Below are positions 23,034 to 33,461 of a stretch of DNA of 64,000 bases, piece after piece. The number at the start of each line of letters is the position of its first letter. The first letter of the stretch is position 1. The position numbers were made by a program, and so were the translations under genes. Source of the DNA: Triglochin maritima (Eukaryota; Streptophyta; Magnoliopsida; Alismatales; Juncaginaceae); contig OY821782.1 in assembly GCA_963682175.1 (NCBI GenBank), positions 27,301,741-27,365,740 on the forward strand, in the 5' to 3' direction. The notes under the pieces are model-generated. The model was not told the DNA's origin. It was given only the letters and a program-made list of their open reading frames with translations, and did no database searches.

Positions 23034-24042
23034 TTATGAAACTATTAAAATTAAATTTGATACCTTTGCATTCATATTTATGTTAATCAATGAACAAGGC
23101 CACTGCAACACCCATTCTTCAGCAGCGCCCATTGTCTGAACTTCAAATTCAGGAATTGGTAGGACCACATGACCACAGACAGATGTATCCAAAGTTACCA
23201 TCAAATTCTTGGATCCAATTTGTTTACCGTGATGCAACTTCAGTGTGTACACCTTCCCATATGCTACAAGTGACATATCTGGATCATTCACAAAGAGTTC
23301 ATATTCAGCTTCATCCTGTATATATCAAAATGAAATTATCACATGTACTACAACGCAAAATGAAAAATAAATACTTATAAATTGTAATTTTACCTCAAAA
23401 TGGCCAAGCGTGTCCTGATCAAATCCTTCTTGTGGGAATACCTGCCTAGGTTGAACACATGAAGCAGTACGGGGGTTTGGTAAATATGTGGCAATATCAG
23501 TGGAAACTCCAAGGTGATTATAGAAACTCTTCACCAGGTTTTCCAGGTGATGGATCTTCTCGTCGCATTTCACATTATCACCTTTGGAATGGCGCTGTGA
23601 GGATGATGACCCAAAATACTCACGTACTTCTATTCGACTACCTACACCACGTATTCACCTAGGATTCTCCTCCTTACCAAAGGTTGTGTACAATATGTCA
23701 TTTCTTTCATATGAAACAAATATCCTTGGGAATCTTTCATTATAAGTTCATCCAATAGGAAAATAATTTTGAATTTTATTATTAATTAATAACCACATAC
23801 ACAAAACATAAAAAATAAAAGTTAACTTATAATCTTGGAGGCAACTAGTTCAAACTCCTCATTAATGTAGCTAGCTTCCAAAGTAATACGCGCTTCTTCC
23901 ACTTCCCTTCTCTAGATATCGGAGATGGAGGTGACAAATTATTTTCCTGCTCTTCACTCATACCTGCTTCCATAGCTTCTTTCTTTTGATTTTTTTCCGT
24001 CATCATATCTCTCTCAAGTTTGCGGTAACCGCCTCTGCACAA
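23034..24042 (-). pseudogene. CACTA transposase-like middle exons
   Basis: Three minus-strand blocks follow in order. The first (24,042-23,845) has G-G-Y-R-K-L-E followed by a charged, Pro/Ser-rich stretch. The second (about 23,573-23,400) contains E-N-L-V-K-S-F. The third (23,291-23,034) has V-A-Y-G-K-V-Y, then L-P-I-P and W-P. This order and these signatures recur in plant CACTA second-gene products. Stops and shifts lie between blocks. Recognition is by motif memory only. Confidence 0.55.
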
Positions 24043-24470
24043 TCTATGGTGAAACTTATTAGCAGATTGTCGTTTCTTGTTTAGCTCTCATATATCCTGA
24101 AAAAGAAATTAATGGATTAATTATCAAAATAAAATAATCAATCCTACGTATTATAAAATATTACCATAAAGTTTGGAGAAAGTCTGATTTTTTTGAACTC
24201 AGCCCATGACCTTGGCGAAATGAAATTGTAAGTAACACAAGTGTCATGATCCTTATATTCCCCAAAGATGAACATGTACGTGAGCTTTGTTTTAAAGTAT
24301 TTCCACTAGTTACTGACATACGAAATCCACTTCTTCTTCAACGCTTTAGTTGATCGAAAAATGAATTTGTCTACAACCAAAAAATGTAAATTAGAATCAA
24401 TAAGAGGGTAAATTTTAAATAAAACTAATAAAAAAAATACATACTGTTACATCCTCCTAAATTTGTTCTT

Positions 24471-24752
24471 TTAGAGAAGAATCAACTTGTGACCACTTTC
24501 CAATACAAATATAAATCTTGGTTCTAGCGAGAGAGTACCCAAATAACTAAGCCAATAAATTTTACTCTCTCCGATCGGCTCTATGACACAATCAAAGTCC
24601 AAAGGCAATGGACCTTCACGTTTTATTTTTTGCTGCAACTCTAACATAAGAGTTGCTCCACGTGGAGGAACCGACGTTGGGCCTTCATCTCCAATCTGGG
24701 GGCGGTTCTTCTTGCTAGGAGCCATTAACCTGAAGGAAGACAAAACAATCAC
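24471..24752 (-). pseudogene. CACTA Ptta/En/Spm-like N-terminal exon
   Basis: The 93-codon minus-strand frame has R-G-A-T-L-M-L-E-L, L-P-L-D-F and I-E-P-I-G-E-S, then S-Y-L-G. Plant transposases of the Ptta/En/Spm family share this R-G-x-T...P-I-G pattern. It lies upstream of the other exons on the same strand. Its start at the ATG near 24,723 (M-A-P-S-K-K) is plausible. Confidence 0.6.
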
Positions 24753-24969
24753 AACAAAACGATCAGAAATCGACTACGACAACAAGTGTAAGTGATGTTT
24801 ACTATATTACATCAAAAAAAGCAAAAAAACACACCACACAAAATCATGACAAAACCACCCAACAATCATAACATTTCCAGGTATGTTAAATTTACTGATA
24901 TTGAAAGAAAATCACCATCTTTAGATAGCTAATATCCCAATAACATGGTTTTGTTTGGGTTTACGAATA

Positions 24970-25217
24970 TCCTACCACGTCAGATTAATTAAACACCGAC
25001 GTGAAAGACCCCCTACCACGTCGGTCTCCGAAGCCGACGTGCTAGGGTATAATTTTTTTTTTGAGAAATGGACCCTTCCACGTCGGGTTAGTAATATTTG
25101 ACATGGTAAGAAGTCTACCACGTCGGTTTGGTAATATTCGACGTGGTAAGAGGTATGCCACGTCGGTTTGGTAATATCTAACGCGTTAGGGCGATGTGGT
25201 AGACCGATTTCCAAAAG
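24970..25217 (-). repeat. CACTA subterminal repeats and terminal end
   Basis: Seven or so copies of TACCACGTCGG or its complement occur in both orientations (from about 24,973, 24,997, 25,014, 25,034, 25,077, 25,117 and 25,157). The end at 25,202-25,217 reads CACTTTTGGAAATCGG on the minus strand. Such repeats bind the accessory transposase in known CACTA elements. Confidence 0.7.
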
Positions 25218-25954
25218 TGTGAGGAGGCTCAAGATTCCAACACTTTGTCGGTGGAGAACCTCATCAGTAGCCTTATGGCCTATGAGATCCAAATGAAGAA
25301 GAGAAAAGAGATGGAGAGGTCCAAAAATAAAGAGAAAGCAATCACTCTCAAACCTACCTTCGAATCTGAAAATTCGAATGACGATGATAGTGAGGAGGAG
25401 GTTACAATGATGGATAAGAAGTTCAAGAAGCATTGAATGAAGGAGAAATTTTGCAGAAAGAAAAGGAATGAAGGAGAAAGCTACAAAGCCCCCATTAGTT
25501 ATGAATGTAACAAAGTTGGGCATGTAAAGGAGGATTGTCCCCTAATCAAGTTTAAGAAAAGACATGAGAGAAAGAGAAGAGAGAATGAGGAAAAAGAAAG
25601 TATGGTAAAAAAAGAGAGAAGAGGGATAAGGAAAAGAAAAAGGCCCTCAAGGCTCCTCTAGTTCATCAAGTGAGTCAGAAAATGAAGAAGCTCATCTATG
25701 TCTCTACACTCAAGATGAAATTGATGAAGATATTTGTAGGTTCTCCTCATCAAGTGAGTAAAACGAGCCCAACACTTGTCAAGTCAGCAAAGATGGATAA
25801 AAAGAGGTATCCTCAACTCATGATATTGATTCTAACTCCTATGATGAATTGCTTAATGCCTTTTACGAATTACTTGAGAAATGCGCTATTAAGGCATAAA
25901 AACAAACTCTCTAGGAAAGCTAATCACCATCTTGCCTGATTAAATGAATCACTC
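25218..25954 (+). pseudogene. Copia gag C-terminal fragment
   Basis: The translation shows S-V-E-N-L-I-S-S-L-M-A-Y-E, a Lys/Glu-rich region and a zinc-knuckle remnant S-Y-E-C-N-K-V-G-H-V-K-E-D-C in which the first Cys has become Ser. This is the end of a Ty1/copia Gag. Stops occur at 25,434 and 25,659. The N-terminal half is absent because the CACTA end abuts it at 25,217. Confidence 0.7.
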
Positions 25955-26521
25955 TCAGATGAACCTGATAATTTGATTATTATCAAAAACTATCATTACG
26001 TATAGTGATAAAGATATTAGTTGGTTATACATGATTTGTGCCGGAAGAAGATCATATGTCAAAAGATTATCATTGCGCCTTTTCACTTGAGTGATGATAT
26101 TACTGGGCCCCTTGATAATAAAAAATATTATGTGCACAATGTAACTTATGTATAGTTACATATTTATAATTAGCTTAAGAGATAAAAAACATGAATATAT
26201 CATACAAAGATGACACATTCCTATTATGTATAATATTTTTAATATCATGAGGCAAGGGATAGACACAAGTGATATTACTTTATATCATTAAATTGATCGT
26301 TTGCGGTTCTAGTGAGCAAAACATCTATGTTATTTAGGTAACTATAATGTGTAACTAGATACCGTTAATAGTTTATGATTTAAAGTGTTTACATCATCGA
26401 CAACATAACTTAGATTCTCCTATAGGTCACACAACAAAACTAGGAAACAAGAAATGTGATTTCATATTTGATGTGATGTATTAAATTTCATATGATATGA
26501 AATGAAAAAAACATATGGTAA
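25955..26521 (+). mobile_element. Copia-like LTR fragment K
   Basis: This is collinear with the middle of LTR Y (compare about 10,510-11,040), with no LTR start or end. It is cut on the right by the H LTR at 26,522. Confidence 0.6.
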
Positions 26522-26792
26522 TGTTAAACTTTTATATTTACCGCAAGTGCACAACCGCGATGAAGCAGTGGCAAGTATAGGTCGATCCACAGGGAGGTGA
26601 GTAACTTCTGGTTGGTACAAAATCAAGTTGCGAATAAAGGGAGAAGAGATATGAGTATGCTAATCTAAGGTACACTAAACTAGTAAGAAGAAATGCAAAA
26701 AAACAACTAACGTTTGATACCAACTAAACTAAGAGAACTTAATGCAAAGTTGCAAATCAGGAAGAGAGACCCCTAAGTGGTGGAGTGACTAC

Positions 26793-28228
26793 TTATTGAT
26801 TCATTTTATATTAAACCGGAAGTGCACGACTGCGTTGAAGCGGTGGCAAATACAGGTCGATCCACAGGGAGGTGTGTCGACTTTTGGTTTGTTCGAAGGC
26901 GAGTGGTAAAAAAGGAGAGAAATGTTGGTTACACTAAACTACACTACAATGCAAAAAGGAAATGGAAGATAAGCAATAAAACTAAACCCCATAGGGGGTA
27001 GAGAAATAATGTGAATATAAAGATGTGTGTTTGTGTGTGTGTTCAATTATGCTCCTCACAACATGTAGTGCATGAAATCATAAAACTAAATCAAACTTTG
27101 CCTCCACACATGAAATAAGATAACTCAATATCATTAAAACATACAAGGCATTAACTAAGGTAAAGGCAACAAGAGTAAATACACTACAATTTGTGTTTCC
27201 AATATTAATTCCATCCATATCCTCACCTTATCATTCCCCATAAAATAGGTCCACTAATCTAAGCATCAGCTAAGCTTCATTCAAGAGCATTAGCATATCA
27301 AAGATAAGAGTGAAATCCCATTAGATGGTTATGGAAATCATATAAGGCTCAAGGGATTAAGATAACACACACCTAATACACTACATGATCATACCACATA
27401 TTTCTCCACCCCCAAATGGGGATGGAACTACTCACTAATCATTACACTACAACCTACATTAAAATGAAACATTCTACTGAAATGAAATTAGGCTAAGCAA
27501 GAAAGGAATATTAAAGAAGCTAATTGAAAGGAACATAAACTAAAGAAACATGCAAGAATTAAAAGACAAGATTAAAAGAAACTAAGAACAATTATTTTAT
27601 TAACAATGACTCACATTGAAGGTAGCATTCTTCTCCACCTTGAGTTTTGCTTCAAGGCTTACTCATTAGTAGAGAGAATGCCACCAAGCAATGGGTCATT
27701 ACAATGGAATGTGAAGAGTTCTATTTATAGCCATAGAAAAAGGTAATCCGGGACAATCCCCCGATGTGGGACGAAACCAATACAAGAAATAGAATAAACA
27801 CACTCTAATACACATGCCCGCCAAAGATTAGCGGATCCGGAGCCAAACAAACCGCCAATTCGCGGTCTATTGGTTCTGGATCGGTCTGGAATTTGTTGTG
27901 GGCTTTTCTGGATATCTTTGGTGGTCTTGGATGCATCTACTTTTTTTATTGGAGCTCCGACCCGAATCGAATTGCCACAATACTCCCCATGATGGTGTGA
28001 AATTTTCTATTTTGCTCTTAGGTCCTTCGGTCTTACGTTTGGGTCCTTCTCCCTTGGATCTTAGTCCCCAGGTCTCACAATTCAGTCCTTTTCCTTGCTA
28101 TTTATAGTCTCTCCTTCTCAAACCTACTTATTCCTGAAAACTAAACATAAAACTCGTTACATAGCATTGTTTAGGGTGAAAGATAATGGATATAAGACAC
28201 AAAGATATGCAGGAAATGATGCCAATCA
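26793..28228 (-). mobile_element. Solo gypsy LTR I inside LTR H
   Basis: The minus-strand LTR has its start at 28,228 and a degenerate end near 26,793, 1,436 bp. Flanks ACTAC (26,788-26,792) and AGTAC (28,229-28,233) look like a target duplication with one change. It has an exact USE, a TATA box and both GC hairpins (26,985 and 27,412). Confidence 0.7.
27721..27772 (-). promoter_or_regulatory. USE plus TATA promoter module, LTR I
   Basis: The minus strand reads GTCCCACATCG (27,762-27,772), an exact match to the plant snRNA upstream element, then 32 bases, then TATAAATAG. Confidence 0.65.
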
Positions 28229-28850
28229 AGTACACACATGCAATAAGATGGTGAAGAATGCATTCAATAGGCACAAATGTATGTAGTGTTTTCATGTATA
28301 GGAAGTGTCTAATGGTTATGGCAAAACCTATCAATCCAATCATTAACCGAATTGATTAACATTTGCATACACAAGTTGGTTATTTCAGAACCTAAACAAG
28401 TGTGGGAGGTGTCTAATAGTTGTGGCAAAATCCATCAAGTGAAGTGTTCTACTCTAAACAAGCAAGCATACATTCACATTTATCAACACATTTCAAAATA
28501 AAGCATCTATTTCCATTCTTTAATGCATGTATGAACATCATCTCCACCCCCAAAGCGGGATGGAACTACTCACTACTCATTAAAAGAAGATAAAACAAAA
28601 TTAAGTTAATTCAGATAGGAAATGGAGACAAGCTAATTACTTCAATTAAGATTAAGACAAACAAAACAAGGTAAACAAGCAAGCATTAAAAAAAGATAAC
28701 ATTAAAACAAACTACGAAGAATTATTTTATTAACATGACTCACATTACATGTAGCATTTTTTCTCCGCCTTGAGTTTTGCTCCAAGGCTTACTCCAAGTA
28801 GAGAGAATGTCACCAACCAATGGGTGAATACAAATGAGGAGGAAGAGTTC

Positions 28851-28901
28851 TATTTGTAGTCATAGAAAAAGATAACTGGGGACAATCCCCCGATATGGGA
28901 C
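28851..28901 (-). promoter_or_regulatory. USE-like plus TATA module, LTR H
   Basis: GTCCCATATCG (one change) is followed, after the same 32-base gap, by TACAAATA. Confidence 0.5.
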
Positions 28902-29365
28902 TAAACGCATACTATAAATGGACATAAAACAACATAATCGAACACCCGACTAAACCATGAATCGTTTTGAGCAATTTGGACCGCCAATTGGCGTTTTGGA
29001 TGGGTTGGATTGAGTCCGGATTTTGGTGGCTCATTTCTGGCTTGATTTCTTGATGTTTGATGAACCCGATTGGGTTGTTGTGTTTGGACCCGGATCTAAT
29101 CGCCAAATTACTCGTCATGATGGTGTGGAGCTTCTTGATTTGCTCATTGGACCTTTTTGGTTTACATCCGGGTCCTTCTCTCTTGCATCTCAGTCCATAA
29201 ATCTTTCAATTTAGTCCTTTTCCTTGCTTTTAAGTCCTTTTTGAGTCTCTTCTTCCCAAACATGTTTACTCCTGAAACGTAAACATGAAACTCGTTACGT
29301 AGCACTGCTTAGGCTAAAAATAAAGGATATAAGACACAATTATATTCATGATATGATGTCAATCA

Positions 29366-29430
29366 AATATGCCCATACTTAACTTTTGCTAGTCCCGAGC
29401 AAAACAAAGAAAGAGAAAAATTAAAGAAAG
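29366..29430 (-). other. PPT and short internal end of H
   Basis: On the minus strand a decayed PPT (TAAGTATGGGCATATT) abuts the LTR. The next 50 bases match the GGGACTAGCAAAAG text before the PPT of E and B. Homology stops where LINE G begins. Confidence 0.6.
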
Positions 29431-29568
29431 GAAGTGGAGAAGAGGATAAGAGAGAGAGAGAGAGAAATGATGAGAGGAGAGAGAGTGGCTGGTGCGCATG
29501 GGGAGCTTTGGCTCCTCTAGTGTTTCCGACCCCATTTCTCCACCAAAATCCGTGATTTCTTCACCAAA

Positions 29569-31059
29569 ATGGAGACCAAGATTAGTTCTACACGTTTGGA
29601 ACAACAAGATAGAGATTGTGGCACAACAAAGGATCTCCATTACGTCCCAAAGGAAAGCTCTTCCGCAGCTTTGGAAGAACTTGATGTTGCACCACATCTA
29701 GGGAGTGCTGAAGCTCCCCAAAGGAAGTGGAGTGACCTCTTCTCAGCAAAGCCAAGGGCACCCACGACCCTAGACTTCATTCAGCCTGCTGTTAAAGGAG
29801 GGGAGAAGGTGGTTGTTTGTTCAAAGATGGAAGTCGTGGAGGCACTGAAAAGATGGGATACGGTTTTGGTAGGTCACTTCATCGGTTTCAGACCTCACCT
29901 ACCAACATTGGAGAAGCACCTCCAAAAGCTATGGGCTCTTGCTGGAGGTTTGGAAGTCATTAGGAGGGGGCAAGGGTTCTTTTTATTTCGTTTTTCTATT
30001 GGAGAAGATAGGAAGAAAGTCCTCCAAGGAGGGCCATATTTTGTTAGAGGAGCTCCACTTGTGGTTTAAGAATGGCTCCCGGAGATGACATTGGAGAAAG
30101 CACATATCACAACGGTTCCTATATGGGTTCGATTTCCAGAGCTTGACCTTCGATTTTGGTCACAAAGAACATTGAGTAATATTGCAAGTGTCCTCGGGAG
30201 GCCACTCTACATGGATGACAACACGGCTTATGGAAGGAGATTAGCTTTTGCTCGGGTGTGTATTGAGGTAAATCCAGATTTTTTATACCATAGTTGGGTA
30301 GATGTTCAAGTAGAGGATGGTGCAACACAAAGAGTTTTTGTGGAATACGAGTGGCGCCCCGGTTATTGCAAGGATTGTCTTGAGTTTGGTCACGAGGATG
30401 AGAAATGTCCACACCGGAAGCTACCCTCAAAGGTGCTTACTTCCCACCCTCACGTTGCTGAAAAGTGGGTGGTGGTTACTCGGGGTAAAGGGGGGAGACA
30501 CGAAGGGTGTGAGGAGAGAGTGGAAGGAGAGGCGAGTGGGAGTGGGTGTGGTAATGGGGATAAGATAGATGGTTTGGTGAGGGAGAGTGAGGCTCACGAA
30601 GAAAGGGAGGGGGCTGGGGCTGGTGGTGAGGGAGGAAAGGGAGGAGAGGGTGGAAGGGATGATGAGGTGGAGTTTGGTGCAGCTGAGGTGGAGATAGACA
30701 CGAATGTGGAGGTGCCATGTGGACAGGTGGGTGAGGTGGCGCAAGATGCATTAGGAGGTAATCCACTAAACCAGGAACAAATTCGGTTGGAAGCTACACA
30801 TGAGGAGAGGCTTAGTGGTATAAGACAATTCATGTGTCAAGACAAGTTGGTTCGCTCTCCAAGGAGTCCAACGTTTGGTAGCATGGGTTTACAAGGGGGA
30901 AACCTCATTGGTGGACAAATAGGGCAAAGAGAAGTGGGTGGGAAAAGTGCTAGGTCTATTTCTATCTGGACCACCCAATGAGGAGGGATGTGGGTGCCTT
31001 ACAAAAAGCTGGACCAATAAGGAGAGGAGCAGCCCTCTTACAAAGAAGGAAGGGGGGGA
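29569..31059 (+). pseudogene. LINE ORF1, DUF4283 and CCHC knuckle
   Basis: ORF1 proteins bind the LINE RNA. After a Ser/Pro-rich start, a DUF4283-like domain spans about 29,770-30,330 (V-L-V-G-H-F-I-G, then G-P-Y-F-V-R-G, then W-V-R-F-P-E-L). A zinc knuckle C-K-D-C-L-E-F-G-H-E-D-E-K-C follows at about 30,367-30,408, and then a Gly/Glu-rich, low-complexity tail. A TAA at 30,067 interrupts the frame where relatives read through, and a TGA at 30,979 is followed by a frame change. The start is the first ATG upstream of the conserved part. Confidence 0.75.
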
Positions 31060-32149
31060 TGATGCATTGCATACATTGCATCATATGTCTTTCATTTAGA
31101 TTACGTTTATATCAATAAATGATACTAAGGTATGTGTTTAGTCTTATTTACAGAATACAGGGACCTGAATGCAAATTACGCACATCCTGAGCATAAACGC
31201 GTGCAAAAGACTCATTTATATCATAAAGGCCAAGCTCAAGACTATCGGGTTTCAAATGGAAATGTATCCAAGCATAAAAGCATTCAAGATCTAATTACAA
31301 AAAGAACAAGGACTTAAGCACAAAAGAAGCCAAGGACCTAATTTTAACTCACGAGTTATTATGGAGAAAATCTAAAGAAAAATCAATGTAGATCTCCAAA
31401 TATATAAAGGAATTAATCCGGAGCTCAAAAGAATGGAAAGAATCAATCCAGACGCGCAAATTACACTTACCATGCGGCGTTTCCGTGTGCCCAAATTTTG
31501 TCCAGTCGTGTCTGGACACGTGTACTTTCCAATGTTATACTTAGGTCCCTTGTAGCAACTATAAATAGACCCGAGAACGATGTTAAAAGGGTCCTTGGTG
31601 GTTGTTCTTATTTTTGTTCCTTAGTTTTAGTAATAAAATTCTGTCTTTTATTTCTTGTTTGTTTTTAATTATTTTTTTGTAATTCCTCTAGGACCCCTTC
31701 TCCTTCCTCACATCCATGAGTTTCTAACTCTTTCCAAAGGGTGGAGGTGACGGATTTAGGGCGATGAGAAGATGAATAAATGTTATTATTTTAATTTCGT
31801 GATTAGTATATTTTGATTACTTGAGTTTATGTTAAATCATTTATTATGTAATGCTTTATAAGTAACATGATTTATTATAAGTTTCTGAATTCTCTAAATC
31901 TAAACCCTAAATCTAAACCTCCACCCGACGGAATTCACCTCTTTGTTCTTGTTTTAGTTTTATTTGTTCTTGTTTCTTGCTTTAGATAATAAAAACCAAA
32001 AATCTCAAAAAACCCAAGTTATTCTTCTCTCCTTCTTGCCCCCAATCGAAATCACACTAATAACAAATCTCTCCCTCCTTGTGTTCGACCCGTATTTGCC
32101 ACGTCTTCATTGACGCCGTGCATTTGCGGTATAAATAAAATTCTCATCA
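31060..32149 (+). repeat. 5' LTR of element B
   Basis: Begins TGATGCATTGC and ends CTCATCA. TATAAATA lies at 31,560-31,567 with no USE. It lacks a short segment present in the 3' LTR near 37,555 (a deletion between CCGT repeats) and has an extra 13 bases around 31,912, where a telomere-like AAACCCTAAA occurs. Confidence 0.9.
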
Positions 32150-32155
32150 AGTTTT

Positions 32156-32173
32156 TGGCGCCGTTGCCGGGGA
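32156..32173 (+). other. Primer binding site of B, perfect tRNA-Asp
   Basis: TGGCGCCGTTGCCGGGGA fully complements the plant tRNA-Asp 3' end including CCA. Confidence 0.92.
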
Positions 32174-33461
32174 GGCGACGAAGATTTTGTTTACTTTTGT
32201 TGATTTCGATTATATTCTGTTTATCGTGTGCACGATCTAACTATCTGAGTTTGCGTTTCAGGAGACAACAGAGTGCGCGGCGAAATCCGGGCACATTCGG
32301 AGCAAAACTAGCGGCGAAAACGCCGCATCTCAAGAACAACTTGCGGCGAATCCGCCGCACACCTGAAGCATCTGAGCTTCAAATTTTTCTGGGACGCGAC
32401 TCATCTCTGGGTGGACGCGTAGAGCATCTAGAAAATTTTGAGAGCGGGCGGTGAACCCGACTGAGCGTGTTTAGGTAACCTTTGTTGCCTTTTTCCTCGT
32501 AATTTCTAGTTTCGAAAAAATTTCCTTTTTTTAGAACTGCATGTGTTAAGCTTAAATTCCATAATTGGCAATAATTCAACTCTGACCTAAAAAATTGGCA
32601 AAACTAGAAGAACTTAGTGCATGCATCATATAATGTTTTGTTTGCATTATTCTTGCTAAATTCTTGCAAATTAATTCTTGTTGAAAAGTGCTGGAGGCAA
32701 GGTACGTATCGCGGTTTTTATAGATTGCATTTAAGCATATAATCTAATTTGCATACAACCTTGCAATTGCCCCCCATCTAAAGACCATTGCTTGACTATC
32801 TTTGCTAGATTTAAGTTAAACTATCTTAAGGGCAACTCCGTAGGAAAAGATACGGTGGGGATTTCATCACCTTTCCGTGGCCCACAAATCACAATCCTAA
32901 AGTGTCACCTAAGCCTTAAAATTAAAATCAATTAGACATTGGCCCCTAAGGACTCAGACTCAATTAAGGAGAAGATTGGTATGACTTGCTATGACTTGAA
33001 GCTGATTGAATTTAATTTGGTGTCTAGAAAGTGTTTTTGTGTTGACGTAAGTCTTCCAAGCGAAGTGGTTGTCTAATTGGCACTGACTCTGTCGGAAGCG
33101 CCCCCACTAGCTATACACGGCCTGACCAAGTTGGTTTGATTAGTGAGGGAGGTGAATCAAGCAAATCAATTCGACTCAACTAGTTAGGAGTCGTCTAGAT
33201 TTAAGGGACACTAGGTCTAGGATTGTTTGAACCATGCTTGTTCAGGAAATTTCTGACCAACCCTATTTTCTAACTTTAGAGTTAAATTTCCCTTCTCACC
33301 TGAGTCTTCTTTCTCTTCTCACCTCAATTCTCTAGATTAGGATTCATTTCTTATCTTTACCCATTCTATTGTTTGTTTCCATTTTTTGAAAAAAAAAATT
33401 AAAAAAAAATAAAAAAAACGAAAAAAATATTGTAATTAATTCTTGAAATTAAATTTCGAAT
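32174..33461 (+). other. Untranslated leader of element B
   Basis: There is no credible ORF. Two perfect hairpins lie near its start, GCGGCG-AAAA-CGCCGC (32,311-32,326) and TGCGGCG-AATC-CGCCGCA (32,342-32,359). An A-rich run lies at 33,386-33,430. Text at 32,830-33,260 parallels the leaders of A and F. Confidence 0.65.
32311..32359 (+). other. Twin leader hairpins of B
   Basis: Both stems are built from GCGGCG/CGCCGC with four-base loops. The LTR of B carries GCGGCG at the corresponding U3 place (31,475 and 37,543). Confidence 0.65.

Larger units (their letters stand above)
21888..25217 (-). mobile_element. CACTA (En/Spm-like) element, decayed, partial
   Basis: The minus-strand element starts at an end reading CACTTTTGGAAATCGG (25,217 downward), followed by subterminal repeats and then coding remnants in order: a plant transposase-like N-terminal exon, a Gly-Gly-Tyr/Lys-rich exon, a LPIP/WP-containing domain and a Ulp1-like C-terminal part. 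The far terminus is not seen because the 3' part runs into the J1/J2 array. The flank at 25,218 is copia gag sequence, so it inserted into a copia element. Confidence 0.65.
26522..29365 (-). mobile_element. 3' LTR of element H, split by solo LTR I
   Basis: The minus-strand LTR starts TGATTGACATC at 29,365 and ends at 26,522. Net length is about 1,403 bp after removing I, close to the LTR of F. It contains a near-perfect USE (28,891-28,901), TACAAATA (28,851-28,858) and a palindrome around 28,980. A decayed PPT follows at 29,366-29,381. H's body probably continues as fragment C beyond LINE G. Confidence 0.7.

Noticed and set aside
24970..25200. Spaced repeats resembling a CRISPR or operator array
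   Set aside because: Unit order and orientation vary, spacers are absent, and they sit at a CACTA-type end. They are subterminal repeats.
25437..25661. A Lys/Arg/Glu-rich small protein
   Set aside because: It is the continuation of a copia Gag with its zinc knuckle, after a stop, not a separate gene.
30427..30833. Long Pro/Ser/His-rich open frames on the minus strand
   Set aside because: They are the reverse side of the Gly/Glu-rich tail of LINE ORF1 and have no own motifs.
31905..31930. Telomere-like AAACCCTAAA
   Set aside because: A single short unit in an LTR, absent from the partner LTR. It is not a telomeric tract.
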